A stretch of DNA of 38,399 bases from 66-474 sp044464225 (GCA_044464225.1 JBIQLN010000029.1:1-38399), one strand, 5' to 3'. Shown: positions 27,329 through 35,749, counted from the first letter of the stretch. Notes: generated by a model not told the origin, from the letters alone. Numbers and translations: made by a program.

Positions 27329-29163
27329 CGCCGATCGAGGCCACCAACGACTTCGTCGTCAAATTCGCCAACATCAACGGTTCGGGTTCGGCTTCGGCCA
27401 ACGAACTGTTCGCCAAGTGCATCCTCCGCATGGGTGTGCCGGTCAGCCCGCGCAACATCTTTCCCTCCAACATCCAGGGCTTGCCGACCTGGTACGAGGT
27501 CCGCGTATCGGAGCAGGGCTGGCTCGGACGGCGCGGCGGCTACGACCTGCTGGTCGCGATGAATCCGCAAACCTGGGACGAGGACGTCAAGGGCCTCGCG
27601 CCCGGCGGATACCTGTTCCACGACAGCAGCAAGCCTCTGCCGAAGTTCAAGTTCCGCGACGACGTCACCACGATCGGGGTACCGCTGACGGACATCGCCA
27701 ACCAGACCTGGGACGATGCACGCCAGCGGCAACTGTTCAAGAACATCATGTACCTCGGCGTGCTTTCGGTGCTGCTCGGCATCGAGCGCGACGTGGTCGT
27801 CGCACTGATCGGCGAACAGTACAAGGGCAAGCAGGCGCTGCTGGAACCCAACGTGCATGCGCTGGATCTCGGACGCGAGCATGCCTCGCAGAATCTGCAA
27901 CCGATTGGGCTCAAGATCGAACGCCGCGACAACGTGGGCGACCGCATTTTCGTCGACGGCAACAGCGCGGCGGCGCTCGGCATGGTCTACGGCGGCGCCA
28001 CGGTGTGTGCGTGGTATCCGATCACGCCGTCGTCGTCGCTGGCCGAAGCGTTCCAGAAATATTGCGCGAAGCTGCGCGTGGACAAGGAGACCGGCAAGCA
28101 CAACTACGCGATCGTGCAGGCCGAGGACGAGATCGCCTCGATCGGCATCGTCACCGGCGCGGGCTGGAACGGCGCGCGCGCGTTCACCGCGACGTCGGGC
28201 CCGGGCATTTCGCTGATGAACGAGATCATCGGTCTCGCCTACTTCGCCGAGATCCCGGTGACGATCGTGGATGTGCAACGCGGCGGTCCTTCCACCGGCA
28301 TGCCGACCCGAACGCAGCAGTCCGACGTGATGTCTTGTGCGCACGCTTCGCATGGCGACACCAACCACGTGCTGCTGTTTCCGGAAGATCCGCACGAATG
28401 CTTCGAGTTCGCGGCCAAGGCTCTCGACCTGGCCGACCGCCTGCAGACGCCGGTGTTCATGCTGAGCGATCTCGACATCGGCATGAACCATCGCCTGTGC
28501 AAGCCGTTCGAGTGGGACGATGCACGCCGTTACGACCGCGGCAAGGTACTGACCGCCGAGCAGCTCGAGGCCGGCGTGCCGTTCGGGCGATACCGCGACA
28601 TGGACGGCGACGGCATCCCGTATCGCACCTACCCCGGCACGCATCCGGTCCGCGGCAGTTTCTTCACCCGCGGCACCAGCAAGAACGCCGACGCGAAATA
28701 TTCCGAACGGGGCGAGGATTACGTCGAGAACATGCAGCGTTTGCAGCGGAAACTCGAAACCGCGAAGGCGCTGTTGCCGCAGCCGGTGCTGCACCGCGCC
28801 CCGCATTCGGCGAAACACGGGGCCATCTACTTCGGTTCCACCTCTCCGTCGATGGCCGAAGCCATCGCCAAGCTCGACGCCGACGGCATGCACATCGATG
28901 CCTTGCGGGTGCGCGGCTACCCCTTTTCCGATTCCATATGTGAATTCATCGACGCACACGAGCACGTGTTCGTGGTCGAGCAGAACCGAGACGCCCAGTT
29001 GCGTTCGCTGGTGATCGAGCAGTTCGAAATCGATCCCGCACGATTGATTCCCATCCTGCACTACGACGGCACGCCGATCACCGCGCGCTTCATCGCCAGG
29101 GCGATCGGCGAGCGCATGGGCAAGGCGGAAGTGATGACGCTGCGCGGCGGCAAGGTGGCGTGA
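27325..29163 (+). CDS. 2-oxoacid:acceptor oxidoreductase, fused gamma-alpha subunit (KorA-like)
   Basis: This 612-residue subunit of a thiamine-diphosphate 2-oxoacid oxidoreductase oxidatively decarboxylates a 2-oxoacid (2-oxoglutarate or pyruvate) to the acyl-CoA. Residues ~1-195 are the gamma domain (KFANINGSGSASANELFAK, then SEQGWLGRRGGYDLLVAMN). The alpha part starts at ~205, with the substrate-binding Y231-PITPSS motif, then GARAFTATSGPGISLMNE and QRGGPSTGMPTRTQQSD. The ATG overlaps the preceding stop. Motifs favour the 2-oxoglutarate-type KorA, but substrate cannot be fixed from sequence. Such enzymes are oxygen-sensitive in anaerobes, though O2-tolerant forms exist. Followed by the beta subunit after one base. 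Confidence 0.94.
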   Translation: MTPIEATNDFVVKFANINGSGSASANELFAKCILRMGVPVSPRNIFPSNIQGLPTWYEVRVSEQGWLGRRGGYDLLVAMNPQTWDEDVKGLAPGGYLFHDSSKPLPKFKFRDDVTTIGVPLTDIANQTWDDARQRQLFKNIMYLGVLSVLLGIERDVVVALIGEQYKGKQALLEPNVHALDLGREHASQNLQPIGLKIERRDNVGDRIFVDGNSAAALGMVYGGATVCAWYPITPSSSLAEAFQKYCAKLRVDKETGKHNYAIVQAEDEIASIGIVTGAGWNGARAFTATSGPGISLMNEIIGLAYFAEIPVTIVDVQRGGPSTGMPTRTQQSDVMSCAHASHGDTNHVLLFPEDPHECFEFAAKALDLADRLQTPVFMLSDLDIGMNHRLCKPFEWDDARRYDRGKVLTAEQLEAGVPFGRYRDMDGDGIPYRTYPGTHPVRGSFFTRGTSKNADAKYSERGEDYVENMQRLQRKLETAKALLPQPVLHRAPHSAKHGAIYFGSTSPSMAEAIAKLDADGMHIDALRVRGYPFSDSICEFIDAHEHVFVVEQNRDAQLRSLVIEQFEIDPARLIPILHYDGTPITARFIARAIGERMGKAEVMTLRGGKVA

Positions 29164-29164
29164 C

Positions 29165-30220
29165 ATGACCTACCTCCCCAAACCCAAACTTCACCATCCC
29201 TCATTGCAACGAAACGCCGTGGGCTTCACCCGCCGCGATTACGAGGGCGCGATCTCGACGCTGTGCGCGGGCTGCGGCCACGACTCGATTTCGGCGGCGA
29301 TCATCCAGGCCTGCTGGGAGCTGGACATCGAGCCGCATCGTGTCGCCAAGATCTCGGGCATCGGTTGCAGCAGCAAGACGCCGACGTATTTTCTTTCGGC
29401 CTCACACGGGTTCAATGCGGTGCACGGGCGCATGCCCAGCGTGCTCACGGGCGCCAATCTCGCCAACCGCGAGTTGCTGTACCTCGGCATTTCCGGCGAC
29501 GGCGATTCCGCCTCGATCGGCATCGGCCAGTTCGTGCACGCGATCCGGCGCGGCGTCGACATGGTTTACGTCGTCGAGAACAACGGCGTGTACGGGTTGA
29601 CCAAGGGGCAGTTTTCCGCGACCGCCGACCAGGGCAGCAAATCCAAGAAGGGTGCGATCAACACCGACGCGCCGGTCGACATGGTCGGGATGGCGCTGCA
29701 GTTGGGTGCTAGTTTCGTCGCGCGCGGTTTTTCCGGCGACAAGGCGCAACTGGTCCCCATCCTCAAGGCGGCGATGAGCCACAGGGGTGCATCATTCGTG
29801 GACGTGATCAGCCCTTGTGTCGCCTTCAACAACCACGAAGGCAGCACCAAGAGTTACGACTATGTGCGCGAGCACAACCACGCGCTGTGCAGGATGGACT
29901 TCATTTCACCGCGCAGCGAGATCACGGTCGAGTATCCGGCCGGGGAAGTGCGCGAGGTGCGCCAGCACGACGGCAGCGTGCTGCGCCTGCGCAAGCTGCC
30001 CGAGTCGCACGACACCGGCGACCGGGTCGCGGCCATGAACTACCTGCATGCCTGCCAGGCCCGTGGGGAAATCGTCACCGGCCTGCTGTACGTCGATCCC
30101 GATGCCCCCGACCTGCACGCGCACCTCGAGACCGCCGCGGTCGCGTTCAACACGCTGGGAGAGGGCGAACTCTGTCCGGGTGCGGCCAGGCTCGCGAAGA
30201 TCAACGCCGGCCTGCGCTGA
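29165..30220 (+). CDS. 2-oxoacid:acceptor oxidoreductase, beta subunit (KorB-like)
   Basis: This 351-residue thiamine-diphosphate-binding subunit pairs with the KorA-like protein. The TPP motif is GDGD (residues 111-114) with N139-N140 at the standard distance. Cysteines that can hold the proximal [4Fe-4S] cluster are in LCAGCGHDS, GIGCSSKTP and SPCVAF. The protein continues with NNHEGSTKSYDYV and a C-terminal extension of about 80 residues. It begins one base after the upstream stop, as the third gene of the operon, and its stop codon abuts a hairpin terminator. Confidence 0.95.
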   Translation: MTYLPKPKLHHPSLQRNAVGFTRRDYEGAISTLCAGCGHDSISAAIIQACWELDIEPHRVAKISGIGCSSKTPTYFLSASHGFNAVHGRMPSVLTGANLANRELLYLGISGDGDSASIGIGQFVHAIRRGVDMVYVVENNGVYGLTKGQFSATADQGSKSKKGAINTDAPVDMVGMALQLGASFVARGFSGDKAQLVPILKAAMSHRGASFVDVISPCVAFNNHEGSTKSYDYVREHNHALCRMDFISPRSEITVEYPAGEVREVRQHDGSVLRLRKLPESHDTGDRVAAMNYLHACQARGEIVTGLLYVDPDAPDLHAHLETAAVAFNTLGEGELCPGAARLAKINAGLR

Positions 30221-30260
30221 ACCCCTTGGGGGCGGCCCCGGGGTGTGCCCCAAGGGGTTT
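30220..30260 (+). terminator. Terminator-like hairpin after the korB-like gene
   Basis: AACCCCTTGGGG pairs with CCCCAAGGGGTT around a GC-rich inner loop, then a short T-run (TTT). The stem begins at the last base of the stop codon. The weak U-tract makes termination partial at best. Confidence 0.6.
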
Positions 30261-30324
30261 CGGAACAGGCTTCACCGGCCAGCCATTCACGCGCGGGTGA
30301 TCGCGGACATGGCACCGTGTAGGC

Positions 30325-30642
30325 GTGACAGACAGAAACAAGCGGCGACTGGACGTTCACCTCGATCGCTGGCAGCGACTGCTTCCGCGTTGGGCGGCTT
30401 GCGGCCTGCGATGGCTGCGCAAGCCGTCGGCGCGGTGGTTGCGGATTCCGATCGGCCTGTTGCTCGTGGTGTGCGGGCTCTTCGGGTTCCTGCCGGTGCT
30501 GGGGTTCTGGATGCTGATCCCCGGCTTGTTGCTGCTGTCGCTGGACCTCCCATTCCTTCGGCGGCCGATGCGCGTCATGATCGTTCGGACCCGCTACGCG
30601 CTTCGCCGGGTGCGGCACTGGTACCGGGCTCGCAGCGGCTGA
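30325..30642 (+). CDS. Small membrane protein, PGPGW-like
   Basis: This 105-residue protein has a basic N-terminus, a long hydrophobic hairpin (~42-77: IPIGLLLVVCGLFGFLPVLG, then FWMLIPGLLLLSLDLPF) and a strongly basic C-terminus. The LPVLG...PGLLLLSLDLPF pattern resembles the PGPGW family of small membrane proteins of unknown function. It starts at GTG with only a weak ribosome binding site. It sits 71 bases upstream of phaE on the same strand but a promoter lies between, so joint function with PHA synthesis is unproven. Confidence 0.7.
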   Translation: MTDRNKRRLDVHLDRWQRLLPRWAACGLRWLRKPSARWLRIPIGLLLVVCGLFGFLPVLGFWMLIPGLLLLSLDLPFLRRPMRVMIVRTRYALRRVRHWYRARSG

Positions 30643-30654
30643 AGCACCGCTTTG

Positions 30655-30683
30655 TTGCGGCGCAGCATGACCGGGATTACCAT
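30655..30683 (+). promoter_or_regulatory. Probable phaEC promoter
   Basis: TTGCGG (30655-30660) and TACCAT (30678-30683) are separated by 17 bases, matching sigma-70 spacing. A start near 30690 would leave a short leader carrying GGAG (30701-30704) before the phaE ATG. Confidence 0.5.
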
Positions 30684-30713
30684 ACACCGACACGTATTCC
30701 GGAGAACTCCCTC

Positions 30714-31748
30714 ATGGCCAACGGCCCTGACATGAAGCGCGCGCCAGAGGAATGGCAGGCCCTCTCGCAGCAATACTGGAAGGCATGGATGGATGCGACG
30801 CGCAACGCATTCGGGGCGGCCGCAGATGCCACGGCTGCAGGCAAGATGCCATGGCACGAAGGGCTGGAGCAGTGGTCTCGGATGTTCGGTGCCGCCACGG
30901 CCCCGGGCGCGCAGAACGAAGCGTTCGAGCGGATGCTCGCCGGTGCCCGCAGCTATTTCGCCTTGCTGCAGTCGCTGGCCGAGCAGGGAGCGAAGGGCGA
31001 GGCCAATCCGCAGGCCTGGTCCGATGCGGTGCGGCAGTCATTCAATTTCCCGGGTGCGGATGCCGCACTGCTCGACAACCCCCTTGCCCGCGCCCTGCGC
31101 GAACTGGCCGGGCAGGGCGCCAGGGGCTTCGAACAGATGATGGAGGGCCTGAAGCCCGCAATGGCCGAAGCCCGTGCGCTGCTGGATCTTCCGGCATTCG
31201 GTTACGCGCGCGAGCACCAGGAACATTACCAGCAGGTGGCGAAGGCGTGGCTGGATTACCAGCAGGAAACCAATCGCTACAACGCACTGGTCGCCCGGGC
31301 CAGCCGGCGTGCATTCGAAGTATTCGAGGACAAGCTGGCCGAGCGTGGCGAACCCGGACGCCAGGTCGATTCCGTACGCGGTCTTTACGACCTGTGGGTG
31401 GATGCGGCCGAGGATGCTTACGCGGAAGTCGCGTTGTCCCCGGAATTTCGCGAAGTCTACGGTGCGCTGGTGAACGCGCAGATGCGCGTGCGCCGGAACG
31501 TGCAGAAGGAAGTCGAGCGTGTCGCGACCGATCTCGGCATGCCGACCCGCACCGAAATCGACAGCATGGGCAAGCGCCTGCATGCGCTGCATCGTGACGC
31601 CAAGAACCGGGCTGAGACGCTTCCCGACCTGGTCGCCGAAGTCGCCGCGCTGCGTGCAGAAGTCGAGCGCCTGAAAGCCGGTGGCGCCACGAAGAAAACC
31701 GCGCGCAAGGCACCGCGCAAGTCCGCCAAGACGGCCGCCAAGGAGTAA
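30714..31748 (+). CDS. phaE: Class III PHA synthase subunit PhaE
   Basis: This 344-residue non-catalytic subunit is needed by class III polyhydroxyalkanoate synthases; with PhaC it polymerises short-chain hydroxyacyl-CoA on the granule surface. The N-terminus (WQALSQQYWKAWMDATRNAF) and the Trp/aromatic-rich helical middle (AKAWLDYQQETNRYNALVAR, GLYDLWVDAAEDAYAEVALS) match PhaE. The C-terminal ~60 residues form a coiled coil (LVAEVAALRAEVERLKAG) and then a Lys/Ala/Arg tail (TKKTARKAPRKSAKTAAKE) like histone H1 or the phasin PhaF, which may bind DNA. GGAG lies upstream of the ATG. It is followed after five bases by phaC. Confidence 0.93.
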   Translation: MANGPDMKRAPEEWQALSQQYWKAWMDATRNAFGAAADATAAGKMPWHEGLEQWSRMFGAATAPGAQNEAFERMLAGARSYFALLQSLAEQGAKGEANPQAWSDAVRQSFNFPGADAALLDNPLARALRELAGQGARGFEQMMEGLKPAMAEARALLDLPAFGYAREHQEHYQQVAKAWLDYQQETNRYNALVARASRRAFEVFEDKLAERGEPGRQVDSVRGLYDLWVDAAEDAYAEVALSPEFREVYGALVNAQMRVRRNVQKEVERVATDLGMPTRTEIDSMGKRLHALHRDAKNRAETLPDLVAEVAALRAEVERLKAGGATKKTARKAPRKSAKTAAKE

Positions 31749-31753
31749 CCGCG

Positions 31754-32821
31754 ATGGACCCCATCCGCATCGATCCCAGGCGAGCGCTCGACGAAGCCAT
31801 GCGCGCCCAGCAGAAACTCGCGGCAAGCTTCAAGACGCTGCGCGAAGTCGAAGACGTCGACTACGGCGCCACCGACAAGGAAGCGATTTATACCGAGGAC
31901 AAGGTCGTCGTGTATCGCTACAAGGGCCGGGGCAAGCCGACCGCGAAGGCACCGATCCTGATCTGCTACGCGCTGGTCAATCGCCCGTACATGGTGGACC
32001 TGCAGGACGACCGCTCGCTGGTCAAGAACCTGCTCGCTCTCGGCGAAGACGTTTACATCATCGACTGGGGCTATCCCGACGGCGCCGACCGCTGGTTGAC
32101 GCTTGACGATTACATCAACGGCTACATTCGCCGTTGCGTCGACGCGGTGGCAAAACATTCGGGCGTAAAGAAGATCAATCTGCTCGGCATCTGCCAGGGC
32201 GGCGCGTTTTCGCTGTGCTTCACCGCGCTGCACCAGGACAAATTGCAGAACCTGATCACGATGGTGACGCCGGTCGACTTCCACACCCCGGACAACATGC
32301 TGTCGCACTGGACCCGCGGCATGGACGTGGACCTGTTCGTGGACACGCTGGGCAACGTTCCGGCCGACCTGATGAACTGGTGCTACCTCACGTTGAAGCC
32401 GGTGCGCCTGAACCAGCAGAAGTATGTCGCGATGCTGGACATCCTCGACGACAAGGTCGAACTCGAAAACTTCCTCCGGATGGAAAAATGGATCTTCGAT
32501 TCGCCCGACCAGGCGGGCGAAGCCTTCCGTGAATTCATCCGCGACTTTTACCAGGGCAACAAGCTGGTGAAGGGTGGATTGGAGATAGGCGGCAAACCGA
32601 TCAGCCTCGAGAACATCACGATCCCGGTGTTGAACATCTTCGCCGAGCAGGATCACCTCGTTCCGCCGTCGGCATCGCGCCCATTGGGCGAACACATCGG
32701 CACCAGGGACTACACCCAGCTCGCGTTCAAGGGCGGCCACATTGGCATCTACGTGTCGGGCCGCGCGCAGCGCGAGGTGCCGCCGGCGATCCACGAGTGG
32801 CTGGCCAAACGCACGAAGTAG
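31754..32821 (+). CDS. phaC: Class III PHA synthase catalytic subunit PhaC
   Basis: This 355-residue alpha/beta-hydrolase-fold polymerase has the lipase-like box G-I-C-Q-G with the nucleophile C147, plus D300 (FAEQDHLVPP) and H329 (FKGGHIGIYV). These correspond to the Cys149-Asp302-His331 triad of the Allochromatium vinosum enzyme. The short length and pairing with phaE define class III. AAGGAG lies at the end of phaE, so translation is probably coupled. Neither phaA nor phaB is nearby, so hydroxyacyl-CoA supply is encoded elsewhere. Confidence 0.97.
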   Translation: MDPIRIDPRRALDEAMRAQQKLAASFKTLREVEDVDYGATDKEAIYTEDKVVVYRYKGRGKPTAKAPILICYALVNRPYMVDLQDDRSLVKNLLALGEDVYIIDWGYPDGADRWLTLDDYINGYIRRCVDAVAKHSGVKKINLLGICQGGAFSLCFTALHQDKLQNLITMVTPVDFHTPDNMLSHWTRGMDVDLFVDTLGNVPADLMNWCYLTLKPVRLNQQKYVAMLDILDDKVELENFLRMEKWIFDSPDQAGEAFREFIRDFYQGNKLVKGGLEIGGKPISLENITIPVLNIFAEQDHLVPPSASRPLGEHIGTRDYTQLAFKGGHIGIYVSGRAQREVPPAIHEWLAKRTK

Positions 32822-32947
32822 AACGAAGCAGGGCGGGAGAAGCGAAGCGGACCCCGCCGGCCCGATGCCGGTCAAGATACTTGTCGAGTGGCGGCGGGTT
32901 GTCATCCGCCCTGCGAACGCGGTGGCCACCGCACTCTGCCGACCGGC

Positions 32948-32953
32948 TAGAAT
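32948..32953 (+). promoter_or_regulatory. -10 element for the PspC-like gene, leaderless transcript likely
   Basis: TAGAAT lies seven bases before the ATG at 32960, so the expected transcription start coincides with the start codon. No Shine-Dalgarno sequence is present (CCCGGG precedes the ATG). Confidence 0.5.
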
Positions 32954-32959
32954 CCCGGG

Positions 32960-33157
32960 ATGAACACGACACGCTCCCTTCGACGCTCCCGCCGCAATCG
33001 GATGATCGCCGGCGTGGTCGGCGGCCTGGCCGATTACTTCGGCATCGACTCCGGCCTCGCGCGCATCATCTACGTGCTGGTGTCCATTTTCTCGGCGGCG
33101 TTCCCCGGCATCGTCGTTTACATCATCCTCTGGATCCTGATTCCACAGGAAGATTGA
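32960..33157 (+). CDS. PspC-domain small membrane protein
   Basis: This 65-residue protein is essentially one PspC domain: a basic N-terminus (SLRRSRRNRMIAGVVGGLADYFG), the conserved IDSGLARIIYVL, and a hydrophobic helix (VVYIILWILIPQED). In E. coli PspC helps sense envelope stress; single-domain versions are common and of unknown role. It has no Shine-Dalgarno sequence and a -10 box right before the ATG. It ends 19 bases from the convergent PD40 gene, with no terminator between. Confidence 0.88.
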   Translation: MNTTRSLRRSRRNRMIAGVVGGLADYFGIDSGLARIIYVLVSIFSAAFPGIVVYIILWILIPQED

Positions 33158-33176
33158 CAAGCGTTGCCGGTCGGGC

Positions 33177-34079
33177 TCACGTCGCCGGCTCGCCGTCATC
33201 GCGGCAGGCGGGCGGCCATCCTTCCGGGCCCTGCGGTTGCCACAGGAAGAATTCTCCGGAATCCGGTCCCTTGGTGTCGCGTGCGAACAGCAGTGATTTT
33301 CCGCTGGGCGAAAACGCCGCGCCTATCTCGGTGCCGTTGACGTTCACGCCGGCGCCCATTTTCCGCTTCGGCGTCCAGCGCCCGCTTTCCAGTCGCGTCA
33401 CGTAAAGGCCGTCCGACGCCATCACGATCATGCGTTTGCCGTCGGGCGCGGGCAGGGGCTCGTACTCATCGCCTGCGGTATTGATTGCGGGGCCGGCGTT
33501 CTCGATCCTCCACGTGCCGTCGGCGTCTTGCCGCGCGCGCCAGATGTCGGTTTTGCCGAAGCCGCCCGGCCGCCCCGACCCGAAGTAGAGCCAGCCGTCC
33601 GCGGCAGGTCGCGGGAACCATTCCTGGGCGCGCGAGTTCACCGGTGCCGGCAAGCGTCGCGGTTCGCCCCACTTGCCGTCGGCCTGCCGGTCGGTACGCC
33701 AGATGTCGAGATCCTTGTGGTGCTGTCCGTCGGTCGAACGCGTCGAAATGAAGTACAGGTGTTTGCCGTCCGGCGTGATGAAAGGGTCGGCTTCGACGCC
33801 GTCACCCGCGAAGCTCGCGTCGACAGGCGTTTCCCAGCCCCCCTCGCCGCAATGGCTGACCATGATCCGCCAGCCGCGGAACTCGCGCGAGCTGCGCACG
33901 AAGTAGAAGTCGCTGCGGGCATAGTCGAACGCGCCGTGCGATTCGAACAGCGGCGTCGAAATCGCCGGCGGCGCCCAATGCCCGGCGGTCGTCGCCGCCT
34001 GTGTCGGCATGGCGCCTACGAGTCCGGCCAGGGCGCATCCGGCCAAACATGGCGCGAATCCCCTCGGGAAAACGTTCAT
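33177..34079 (-). CDS. Exported PD40/TolB-like beta-propeller protein
   Basis: This 300-residue secreted or periplasmic protein has a signal peptide (residues 1-~26, ending PTQA) and a six-or-so-bladed propeller of WD40-like PD40 repeats: ADPFITPDGKHLYFISTRS, WFPRPAADGWLYFGSGRPGG, YEPLPAPDGKRMIVMAS, and IGAAFSPSGKSLLFARD. These repeats are typical of TolB and of OmpA-associated PD40 proteins. The ATG at 34079 has GGAG nine bases upstream; an ATG two codons earlier (34085) is too close to it. The propeller probably binds protein or glycan; no catalytic residues are evident. It is divergent from mtnA. Confidence 0.85.
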   Translation of the reverse strand: MNVFPRGFAPCLAGCALAGLVGAMPTQAATTAGHWAPPAISTPLFESHGAFDYARSDFYFVRSSREFRGWRIMVSHCGEGGWETPVDASFAGDGVEADPFITPDGKHLYFISTRSTDGQHHKDLDIWRTDRQADGKWGEPRRLPAPVNSRAQEWFPRPAADGWLYFGSGRPGGFGKTDIWRARQDADGTWRIENAGPAINTAGDEYEPLPAPDGKRMIVMASDGLYVTRLESGRWTPKRKMGAGVNVNGTEIGAAFSPSGKSLLFARDTKGPDSGEFFLWQPQGPEGWPPACRDDGEPAT

Positions 34080-34153
34080 GCGCATCGGCTCCAGGAATGA
34101 TCCGGATCGGGATGCTAAACGACAAGACGTTGCGGCGTAAGTCACGGCAAGCA

Positions 34154-34162
34154 TGCTAGGCT
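34154..34162 (+). promoter_or_regulatory. Possible extended -10 promoter of mtnA
   Basis: TGCTAGGCT has the TGn extension and a partial -10 box. It overlaps an upstream in-frame ATG at 34153, which argues that translation starts further downstream, at 34180 or 34186. Confidence 0.35.
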
Positions 34163-34185
34163 TCCGCGATTGCACGGACATGCCC

Positions 34186-35229
34186 ATGGAACGCGCCGAA
34201 TCCTCGCCACCTGCCGACCACGACACCGTACGCGCGGTGCAATGGCGGGATGATCACCTGCACCTGCTGGACCAGCGCAAGTTGCCCTTCGACGAGGCGT
34301 GGGTCGATTGTCGCGATGCCAACGAGGTGGCGGAAGCAATCCGCGATCTGGTCGTGCGCGGCGCCCCGGCGATCGGGATCGCGGCGGCATGGGGCGTGGT
34401 GCTGGCGGCGCAACGTGGCGATGATCTCGACGCTGCGATGCTGACGTTGCGCGCGGCACGTCCGACCGCGGTGAACTTGATGTGGGCGCTCGATCGCATG
34501 CGTACCGGCACCGACGCGGGTGCCGATGCCGCAGGGCTGGCACGCGAAGCCCGGGCGATCCAGGACGAAGACCTCGCCGCCAACCGCGCCATGGGCGTGA
34601 TGGGCGCGGCCTTGATCCAGCCGGAAAGCGGCGTGCTGACGCACTGCAATACGGGCTCGCTCGCGACGGCCGGATTCGGCACCGCGTTGGGCGTGATCCG
34701 GGCGGGCTACGCGTCGGGAAGCATCGTGCGTGTGTTCGCCGGCGAGACGCGACCGTGGTTGCAGGGTGCGCGGCTGACGATGTGGGAACTGCAGCGCGAC
34801 GGCATCCCGGCCACGCTGATCGCCGATTCAGCGGCGTCGCACCTGATGAGGGCGGGCGAAGTGCAATGGGTGATCGTGGGCGCCGATCGCATCGCCGCCA
34901 ACGGCGACACCGCGAACAAGATCGGCACCTACCAGCTCGCGATCGCCGCGAAACACCATGGCGTCAAGTTCATGGTGGTCGCCCCGTCGACGACCGTCGA
35001 CATGGCGACGCCGTCGGGCGAAAACATCCACATCGAGTTGCGCGACCCGTTGGAATTGCTCAGCCATGCCGGGCAGCGCACCGTGGCCGAGCGCGTGAAG
35101 GCATGGAATCCCGTGTTCGACGTGACCCCGCACGATCTGGTCGACGTACTGGTGACCGAGCGGGGTGTGATCCACCGGCCGGACGCTGCTGCGCTGCGCG
35201 CGATGTTCGGGGCTGCGGGTCCGCACTGA
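34186..35229 (+). CDS. mtnA: S-methyl-5-thioribose-1-phosphate isomerase
   Basis: This enzyme of about 347 residues converts methylthioribose-1-phosphate to methylthioribulose-1-phosphate in the methionine salvage pathway. Family motifs are clear: VRGAPAIGIAAAWG, RPTAVNLMWALDRM, the catalytic-cysteine segment LTHCNTGSLATAGFGTALG, FAGETRPWLQGARLT, and GADRIAANGDTANKIGTY with the catalytic Asp. In-frame ATGs lie at 34153, 34180 and 34186; the first overlaps a likely -10 box, so 34186 is preferred. The GtrA-like gene follows after one base. Confidence 0.94.
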   Translation: MERAESSPPADHDTVRAVQWRDDHLHLLDQRKLPFDEAWVDCRDANEVAEAIRDLVVRGAPAIGIAAAWGVVLAAQRGDDLDAAMLTLRAARPTAVNLMWALDRMRTGTDAGADAAGLAREARAIQDEDLAANRAMGVMGAALIQPESGVLTHCNTGSLATAGFGTALGVIRAGYASGSIVRVFAGETRPWLQGARLTMWELQRDGIPATLIADSAASHLMRAGEVQWVIVGADRIAANGDTANKIGTYQLAIAAKHHGVKFMVVAPSTTVDMATPSGENIHIELRDPLELLSHAGQRTVAERVKAWNPVFDVTPHDLVDVLVTERGVIHRPDAAALRAMFGAAGPH

Positions 35230-35230
35230 G

Positions 35231-35677
35231 ATGTGGCATCTGCCGAAGCAGCTCGCGTGGTTCGGTATCGGCGGCTTCATCGGTTTCATAGTCGATGCCG
35301 GCACCGTGCAGTTGCTGGTGAGCAAGTTCGGTGTCGATCCTTACGTCGGACGACTGTTCTCGTTCCTGTGCGCGGCCACCGCGACGTGGGTCTTCAATCG
35401 ACAGTTCACGTTCCATGAGCGTGGCGACTACACGCTGTTCGGCGAATGGTCGCGCTATCTCGTCGCGATGTCGGCCGGCTTCGCCATCAACTACGTGGCC
35501 TACGCCCTGGCCGTGCACTACTCGGAATTCGTGCGCGCCTGGCCGTCCGTGGGCGTCGCGATCGGATCGGTCCCGGGCTCAGCGGCCAACTTCCTGGGCG
35601 CTCGCCAATGGGTGTTTTCCGGGTCGCGGAGACGTGGTTCCGCCAAGGACGTGAAGGAGCGCGAAAACAAGCCGTAA
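35231..35677 (+). CDS. GtrA-family membrane protein
   Basis: This 148-residue protein has four predicted membrane segments (AWFGIGGFIGFIVDAGTVQL, LFSFLCAATATWVFNRQFTF, YLVAMSAGFAINYVAYALAV and the region around VGVAIGSVPGSAANFLG) and a charged C-terminus. The N-R-Q-F-T-F and NFLGARQWVF motifs are typical of GtrA, a family linked to moving lipid-linked sugars for surface polysaccharide. The start is one base after the mtnA stop, so the two are co-transcribed, though no functional link is obvious. No glycosyltransferase is adjacent. Confidence 0.9.
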   Translation: MWHLPKQLAWFGIGGFIGFIVDAGTVQLLVSKFGVDPYVGRLFSFLCAATATWVFNRQFTFHERGDYTLFGEWSRYLVAMSAGFAINYVAYALAVHYSEFVRAWPSVGVAIGSVPGSAANFLGARQWVFSGSRRRGSAKDVKERENKP

Positions 35678-35723
35678 GTTCGCGTGGCTGCAGGAATTTT
35701 TTCAACTGTTTCAGGGTCGGATG

Positions 35724-35732
35724 TGGTACAAT
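35724..35732 (+). promoter_or_regulatory. Extended -10 promoter of gyrA
   Basis: TGGTACAAT is an extended -10 element (TGn plus TACAAT) placed 78 bases before the gyrA ATG. The -35 region is poor, as is common for extended -10 promoters. A start near 35739 would give a leader of about 70 bases. Confidence 0.6.
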
Positions 35733-35749
35733 TCCAAGATTGATTTCCA

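Noticed and set aside
25334..29166. Two open frames over 600 codons antisense to the KOR operon
   Set aside because: Same GC-driven effect; the plus-strand genes carry full sets of catalytic and Fe-S motifs and coupled starts and stops.
31457..33199. 580-codon antisense frame across phaE, phaC and the PspC-like gene
   Set aside because: It spans three supported genes and intergenic DNA and shows no domain.
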